Assembly (NCBI GenBank): GCA_934771475.1
Contig: CAKVMD010000005.1
Coordinates: forward strand, 6,414 to 70,413
Direction of reading: 5' to 3'
Length of the DNA stretch: 64,000 nt
Source: an uncultured Clostridia bacterium
Lineage (GTDB): Bacteria > Bacillota > Clostridia > Christensenellales > UBA1242
Shown here: piece after piece, positions 60,866-64,000 of the stretch
How positions within the stretch are numbered: position 1 is the stretch's first letter
Layout: each line of letters opens with the position of its first letter
The notes under the pieces: model-generated
What the model saw: only the letters and a program-made list of their open reading frames with translations
Databases searched by the model: none
Told to the model about the DNA's origin: nothing
Made by a program: the position numbers and the translations under genes

Positions 60866-61610
60866 CAAACACCTCACAATGTTGCACAAAATATGAAATT
60901 ACTATTTCGCAAGCGATTTCATTATTGATATTACTTTTTGCTTTAAGCCATGTAACTAAGGATTCAAATATTAATTGTTGATTGGTTGGATAAATAGAAA
61001 AAGCATTATTGTAAGCCATTTTGAATGTCATTAAAATATTATCATACTCTTTATCATTTAAATTTTGTTTTTTTAAACAGTCATTTACATAATCATAATA
61101 TTCAGCAACATATGCTTTAACTTTAGAACATAATATTCTATCTGATATTTTGTTTTCTACCCTAACTGGTTTAATAGTTAAAAAGACTTCCTCACTTTTC
61201 TCCAACTTAATTAAATTTTGTATAATCATAAAGACATCTTCGTCTATATGAATATTGTTAAGCAAAGAATTTACTTTATATTTATTGATTATTTGTTGTT
61301 TTATTTCAAATAATTTATTATATGATTCAACACTTTTAGTTTTATCATAAATTCTATGACATTGTATACATAATGCAATTTTATTATTATCATCATCTAT
61401 ATTATCTGACAATTTTTTACAACTCTTTAAAAGTTCTTTTTCTTCTTCAGAAACATTTAGGGGATAAATATGAGCAATTTCATAATTCCTTATTTTTCTA
61501 TTATTTTTAACCAATATTAAATCTGCACCACATAAGGGGCAAACTTTGCCAACTTCTCCTATAAATGCTAGATCGCTATTTTTTGTTATAGTCTTTCTAT
61601 TTTCACTCAT
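60852..61610 (-). CDS. HNH-type effector with ABC-3C C-terminal domain
   Basis: 252 residues. N-terminal HNH/treble-clef nuclease: CPLCGADLI, EIAHIYPLNV (His), NDNNK-like DDDNNKIALCIQCHRIYD with the second zinc pair and His. The helical C-terminal 150 residues would contact the middle component. The predicted action is DNA cleavage during phage or plasmid challenge. First gene of the operon; GAGGTA precedes the ATG. Confidence 0.85.
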   Translation of the reverse strand: MSENRKTITKNSDLAFIGEVGKVCPLCGADLILVKNNRKIRNYEIAHIYPLNVSEEEKELLKSCKKLSDNIDDDNNKIALCIQCHRIYDKTKSVESYNKLFEIKQQIINKYKVNSLLNNIHIDEDVFMIIQNLIKLEKSEEVFLTIKPVRVENKISDRILCSKVKAYVAEYYDYVNDCLKKQNLNDKEYDNILMTFKMAYNNAFSIYPTNQQLIFESLVTWLKAKSNINNEIACEIVISYFVQHCEVFDDLS

Positions 61611-61627
61611 AATACCTCACTAAAAAA

Positions 61628-61678
61628 ATTATATCATATTTTAACTAAAAACAAAAGAAAATAGACATTTTTGTGTCT
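61628..61678 (-). promoter_or_regulatory. Promoter and inverted repeat of the ABC-3C operon
   Basis: Minus-strand TATAAT at 61628-61633 with a weak TTTTGT -35 at 17 bp. Just upstream AGACA-N6-TGTCT (61663-61678) forms an inverted repeat that could bind a regulator. Confidence 0.5.
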
Positions 61679-61708
61679 ACTAATGTTATTGTTTATTTTA
61701 ACGCATAA

Positions 61709-61748
61709 TTGGCGAATTTCGGCGAGTATTGGCGAGTTATGGCGTGAA
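61709..61748 (+). repeat. Right arm-type integrase sites
   Basis: Four tandem 10-bp units: TTGGCGAATT, TCGGCGAGTA, TTGGCGAGTT and ATGGCGTGAA. The third equals the left-end unit exactly. They end 15 bp before the right core. Confidence 0.7.
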
Positions 61749-61763
61749 ATAGGGTTCTAAGTT

Positions 61764-61807
61764 TTGGTAAGGCAGGGGGCACGGGTCCGATTCCCGTCAG
61801 TAGTTCC
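61764..61807 (+). pseudogene. 3' half of a different tRNA-Thr (right attachment site)
   Basis: Loop TTGGTAA, stem GGCAG, variable GGGGC, T arm ACGGG-TCCGATT-CCCGT, acceptor CAGTAGT, then TCC followed by G (CCA lost). The acceptor does not pair with either 5' half at 57440 or 57537, so it comes from another tRNA. It shares the unusual C55 T loop with the intact copy. Confidence 0.8.
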
Positions 61808-61813
61808 GTTATT

Positions 61814-61935
61814 AAAAACCCTTGAAACCCTAGTAAAATAAGAACCTGCAAAAAGCAAATCTGCTTGTTTCTAGCCATTTGCGCGCAGAACCTTGGCGTT
61901 CGCTTCGCTCGGCTAAGGCACTTTCAAGGGTTTTT
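61814..61935 (+). terminator. Long-range terminator after the right tRNA fragment
   Basis: AAAAACCCTTGAAA (61814-61827) pairs with TTTCAAGGGTTTTT (61922-61935) across 94 nt, which includes a GC-rich hairpin. No gene in 61808-62116. Confidence 0.55.
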
Positions 61936-61980
61936 CTTTTGCAAAAAATTTTGCTTGATTTTAGGCTAAGAATACAATAG

Positions 61981-62114
61981 GTGTAGTAAACTGCTCCAAA
62001 AAGTGTAGTAAAATTGCATAAAAAAAGACCGAGAGTTCAAATTTTAAACTCTCGGTCTAATTCTTTCTAAATCCCCCTAAAACTAGTGTAATAGGTGTAA
62101 ACTAGTGTAGTAAA
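61981..62114 (+). repeat. Scattered GTGTAGTAAA repeats
   Basis: GTGTAGTAAA occurs at 61981-61990, 62003-62012 and 62105-62114, with variants GTGTAATAGG (62086) and GTGTAAACTA (62095). They flank a hairpin and may be recombinase-binding or iteron-like remnants. Confidence 0.5.
62021..62062. terminator. Bidirectional terminator
   Basis: AGACCGAGAGTT (62027-62038) pairs with AACTCTCGGTCT (62047-62058), A-run before. Confidence 0.8.
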
Positions 62115-62116
62115 TT

Positions 62117-62336
62117 TTACATCTCAAAATCTTTTTCTCGTTTTCGTTTTCTTTCTTTAAGCATTTCTTCTAATATTAAATCAAAATCTTCATCAGACAA
62201 ATTTCCAAGATTAGATTTCTTTTCTTCTTGTTCTTCTTTATTTTGATTGTTTTGCTTTCTTAAAATCTCATTTTCATTTAGTCTATCGTTTAAACGATTA
62301 GTGCTTTCTTTTACATAGTCGCTATTGACATTATTG
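62117..62336 (-). pseudogene. C-terminal fragment of an unidentified mobile-element protein
   Basis: About 73 codons with no start: the frame runs NSDYVKESTNRLNDRLNENE to LSDEDFDLILEEMLKERKRK and a stop at 62117. Charged coiled coil, like the tails of relaxases or recombinases, but no domain identifies it. It abuts the serine recombinase fragment in another frame, marking a deletion junction. Confidence 0.5.
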
Positions 62337-62863
62337 TAGACAGTAATTGTAGTTCATACGAATTATAGGTCGCGTTTTTGTTTGTGCCTTTAACATATCC
62401 ATATGGTGCATAGGTTGTCCTATACTTTCCGGCTTTTGCATTAGCTTCAATTACTGCTCGAATTTTCTTGCTAGTATTTGCTGAGTGCCATTCGTTGAAT
62501 ATGTTCATTATGGGCATCATATCCATTCCAGCAGAGTTATTAAATGTATCAACATTGTCGTTTGATGCGATAAATCTAATGTTATACATTGGAAAGATAT
62601 AGTTTGTATATTGTTTAACTTGATTTCTAAAATCATCTAAAGATTTAAAATCTTCTATATTTTCCCCATCAATAATATATTTTCCTGACGTTTTTTATCT
62701 AAACTGCCAAGAATATTTAAAAGAGTAGTTTTACCACAACCACTTTCCCCATTAATTAATACTAAACCAGTTTCATCTAGTTTAATATTAAAATCATTTA
62801 ATGCAACAACATTTTGTCCACTTTTAGAAAAGCATGTTTATTTAACCTTTTTAACTCTATCAT
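62311..62863 (-). pseudogene. Chimeric remnant: ABC ATPase start fused to large serine recombinase fragment
   Basis: From ATG 62863 (AAAGGAA upstream) a LolD/MacB-like ATPase start is readable (VVALNDFNIKLDETG, Walker A NGESGCGKTTLLNILGSL), broken by frameshifts near 62835 and 62690. It runs in frame into IRFIASNDNVDTFNN...DMMPIMNIFNEWHSANTSKKIRAV and APYGY, the middle of a Tn4451/TnpX-type serine recombinase, then ends at 62311. Both genes lack most of their length; no function is expected. Confidence 0.75.
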
Positions 62864-62908
62864 AAATTATTCCTTTAAAAACATATAGCAAATTATCTTC
62901 ATATCTTT

Positions 62909-62942
62909 TAAAACGGAGTTGTTTTAAACAACTCCGTTTTAA
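62909..62942. terminator. Bidirectional terminator
   Basis: TTAAAACGGAGTTG pairs with CAACTCCGTTTTAA (62909-62942), a very stable symmetric stem. Confidence 0.85.
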
Positions 62943-63019
62943 TTAATGATTTATTTTACTACGATTGTTGTTCGTAATTAAAAATTGTTTATTAGAAATT
63001 TATTAATTTAAATTATCTA

Positions 63020-63655
63020 TCATTGGTTTTTTTGATCAATATCCCAAGTAATATCACCCCAAAAGGAGTTTTGCTCTAACGGGAATTTTTTACACCAAGC
63101 ATCAGTGTTTGGATGTTTTCTATAACCATGTTGGTCGTATTCTGGGATTAAATATTTTAAATAATACTCTAATGCATCTTTAATAGAATTAAAAATTTTG
63201 CTTGGTGTAACATCTCCATCTTTAGATAAATATATCTTAGGATTGTTAATCTCAGATTGCTTATAATAAAGATTATATTCACCTACTCCGCCAAAAAAAA
63301 CTATATCATCTAACATTTCTTTAGGTAAATTTTTATCGGCCAAGTCTTGATGTTTATTCAAATCATTTAAAGCAAAATCCATAGGCGTTGATTCTTTAAC
63401 ACATAAACCATAAATAACAATTGAAGATAAAAATAAGTTACATCCATTAAATTGTTTATAAAAATCTACTAACTCAGGTAAAAGTTTAATATTATAAGCA
63501 TTTTCAAATTTTTCATAAAAATTAATGTCAATTTTTTTCCATAAAACATGTAAATATGTTTTATTAGAAAATTCTTTCATAACAACAAAAATTTTTCCTT
63601 CAGAGTTATCCCGCTCGATGTTCCATTTTGTTTTTAATAATTCGTCTAAATACAT
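63020..63655 (-). CDS. SMI1/KNR4 (SUKH) family immunity protein
   Basis: 211 residues, soluble. SUKH core: NFYEKFENAYNIKLLPELVDFYKQFNGCNLF, then FGGVGEYNLYYKQ and KDGDVTPSKIFNSIKDALEYYL. SUKH proteins neutralise nuclease toxins of contact-dependent or polymorphic systems. GGAG precedes the ATG. It lies directly downstream of a broken toxin end and appears intact. Confidence 0.85.
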   Translation of the reverse strand: MYLDELLKTKWNIERDNSEGKIFVVMKEFSNKTYLHVLWKKIDINFYEKFENAYNIKLLPELVDFYKQFNGCNLFLSSIVIYGLCVKESTPMDFALNDLNKHQDLADKNLPKEMLDDIVFFGGVGEYNLYYKQSEINNPKIYLSKDGDVTPSKIFNSIKDALEYYLKYLIPEYDQHGYRKHPNTDAWCKKFPLEQNSFWGDITWDIDQKNQ

Positions 63656-63687
63656 TTAAAGTATTCTCCTTTAAAGACCTAATTTTG

Positions 63688-64000
63688 TCAAATTTTCTGT
63701 AATCCAAGGCATAAATCTGTTAGATTTCTCCAATTATTTCCATGAATATAGAAATGACTATTTTGTCCAAATTTTTTTCAAAAATACAATATTATCGGGA
63801 TTTCCAATCAAATCAAACCTTCCCATTTCTTTGCATTTTTGTACATCAATTAAGTGGCAACCATCGTAACCTTTAACTCTACCATTTAATAAAATTTCTT
63901 TTCTTTGTGCGGGAGTCCAGTTATATTTTGAAGGTTGTTTGTTTTTTATAATATCACATATTCTTTTTTCCCAGTTTTATCAACCGCTTTTTTTCTTTGA
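63688..64000 (-). pseudogene. C-terminal HNH-type toxin remnant (continues past window end)
   Basis: On the minus strand the readable pieces are KAVDKTGK, RICDIIKNKQPSKYNWTPAQ, RKEILLNGRVKGYDGCHLID, GNPDNIVFL and NSHFYIHGNNWRNL, ending at 63688. W-TPAQR-EIL-GR, then G-D-H and NPDNI-FL with a late HGNNWRN is the layout of HNH/endonuclease VII-like toxin tips. Two frameshifts, both in homopolymers (near 63960 and 63772), break it. The 5' part is outside the window. Confidence 0.65.

Larger units (their letters stand above)
57567..61775 (-). mobile_element. Integrated element carrying an ABC-3C-type system, in tRNA-Thr
   Basis: Bounded by the core TTGGTAAGG at 57567-57575 and 61764-61772. It contains a tyrosine integrase next to the left end, three overlapping conflict-system genes, and 10-bp arm-type repeats just inside both ends. 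All four genes are on the minus strand and noticeably more A+T-rich than the flanking chromosome. No replication, transfer or structural genes, so it is a minimal integrase-plus-cargo island. Confidence 0.85.

Noticed and set aside
61693..61878. 61-codon ORF across the right attachment site
   Set aside because: It spans the arm repeats and tRNA fragment; no ribosome site.

Overview
The window reads as a chromosomal segment of a low-GC, spore-forming Clostridia-type Firmicute, probably an uncultured gut lineage. The evidence is SpoIVA, YqfC/YqfD, small Cys-rich coat-like proteins, the Prp/L27 N-terminal extension typical of Firmicutes, A+T-rich spacers and strong GGAGG ribosome sites. I cannot name a genus from the sequence.

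Layout. 1-3661: chaperone genes grpE (5' end outside the window), dnaK and dnaJ. 3909-8956: a glycosyltransferase and rsmE (minus strand), a Cys-rich small protein, a YkvI-type membrane protein, and an ABC importer ATPase and permease without a binding protein. 9091-16431: a compact phage structural cassette (two small ORFs, portal, scaffold-like protein, major capsid, connector and tail proteins, two holins) with no terminase, integrase or lysin. A branched palindromic element follows (16540-16646). 16833-29200: comEC, holA, der, plsY, spoIVA with a sigma-E-like promoter, an unknown gene, pcrA and ligA. 29200-32138: an accessory cluster of two mosaic paralogues flanking a secreted or membrane protein, then a membrane-anchored trypsin-like protease. 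32156-36950: the str operon (rpsL, rpsG, fusA, tuf) with a perfect promoter and an attenuator-like leader. 37223-42147: an XRE regulator, a WG-repeat-like protein, sepF, lspA, rluD, two PH-domain paralogues and a Cys/Gly-rich protein. 42505-47649: a 1380-residue surface protein, a degenerate 16-bp repeat array and a TasA-like exported protein. 48063-57100: rplU-prp-rpmA, an OGG-type glycosylase, floA and partner, yqfC-yqfD-ybeY-era, and divergent murB/murC.

57440-64000 is an integration hotspot in tRNA-Thr(GGT). A 5' tRNA half, a complete tRNA-Thr and a foreign 3' tRNA half all carry the same TTGGTAAGG anticodon-loop core. Between the last two lies a 4.2-kb element: a tyrosine integrase with 10-bp arm-type repeats near both ends, and a three-gene ABC-3C-type conflict system (HNH effector, small middle component, DUF2326-type ATPase). 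To its right are decayed mobile genes (large serine recombinase and ABC ATPase fragments, an unidentified C-terminal fragment) and a broken HNH-type toxin end beside an intact SUKH (SMI1/KNR4) immunity protein.

The strongest candidates for undescribed biology are the terminase-less capsid cassette, the mosaic paralogue/exported protein/protease cluster, the 16-bp array, the branched element before comEC, and the ABC-3C island nested in tRNA-Thr.
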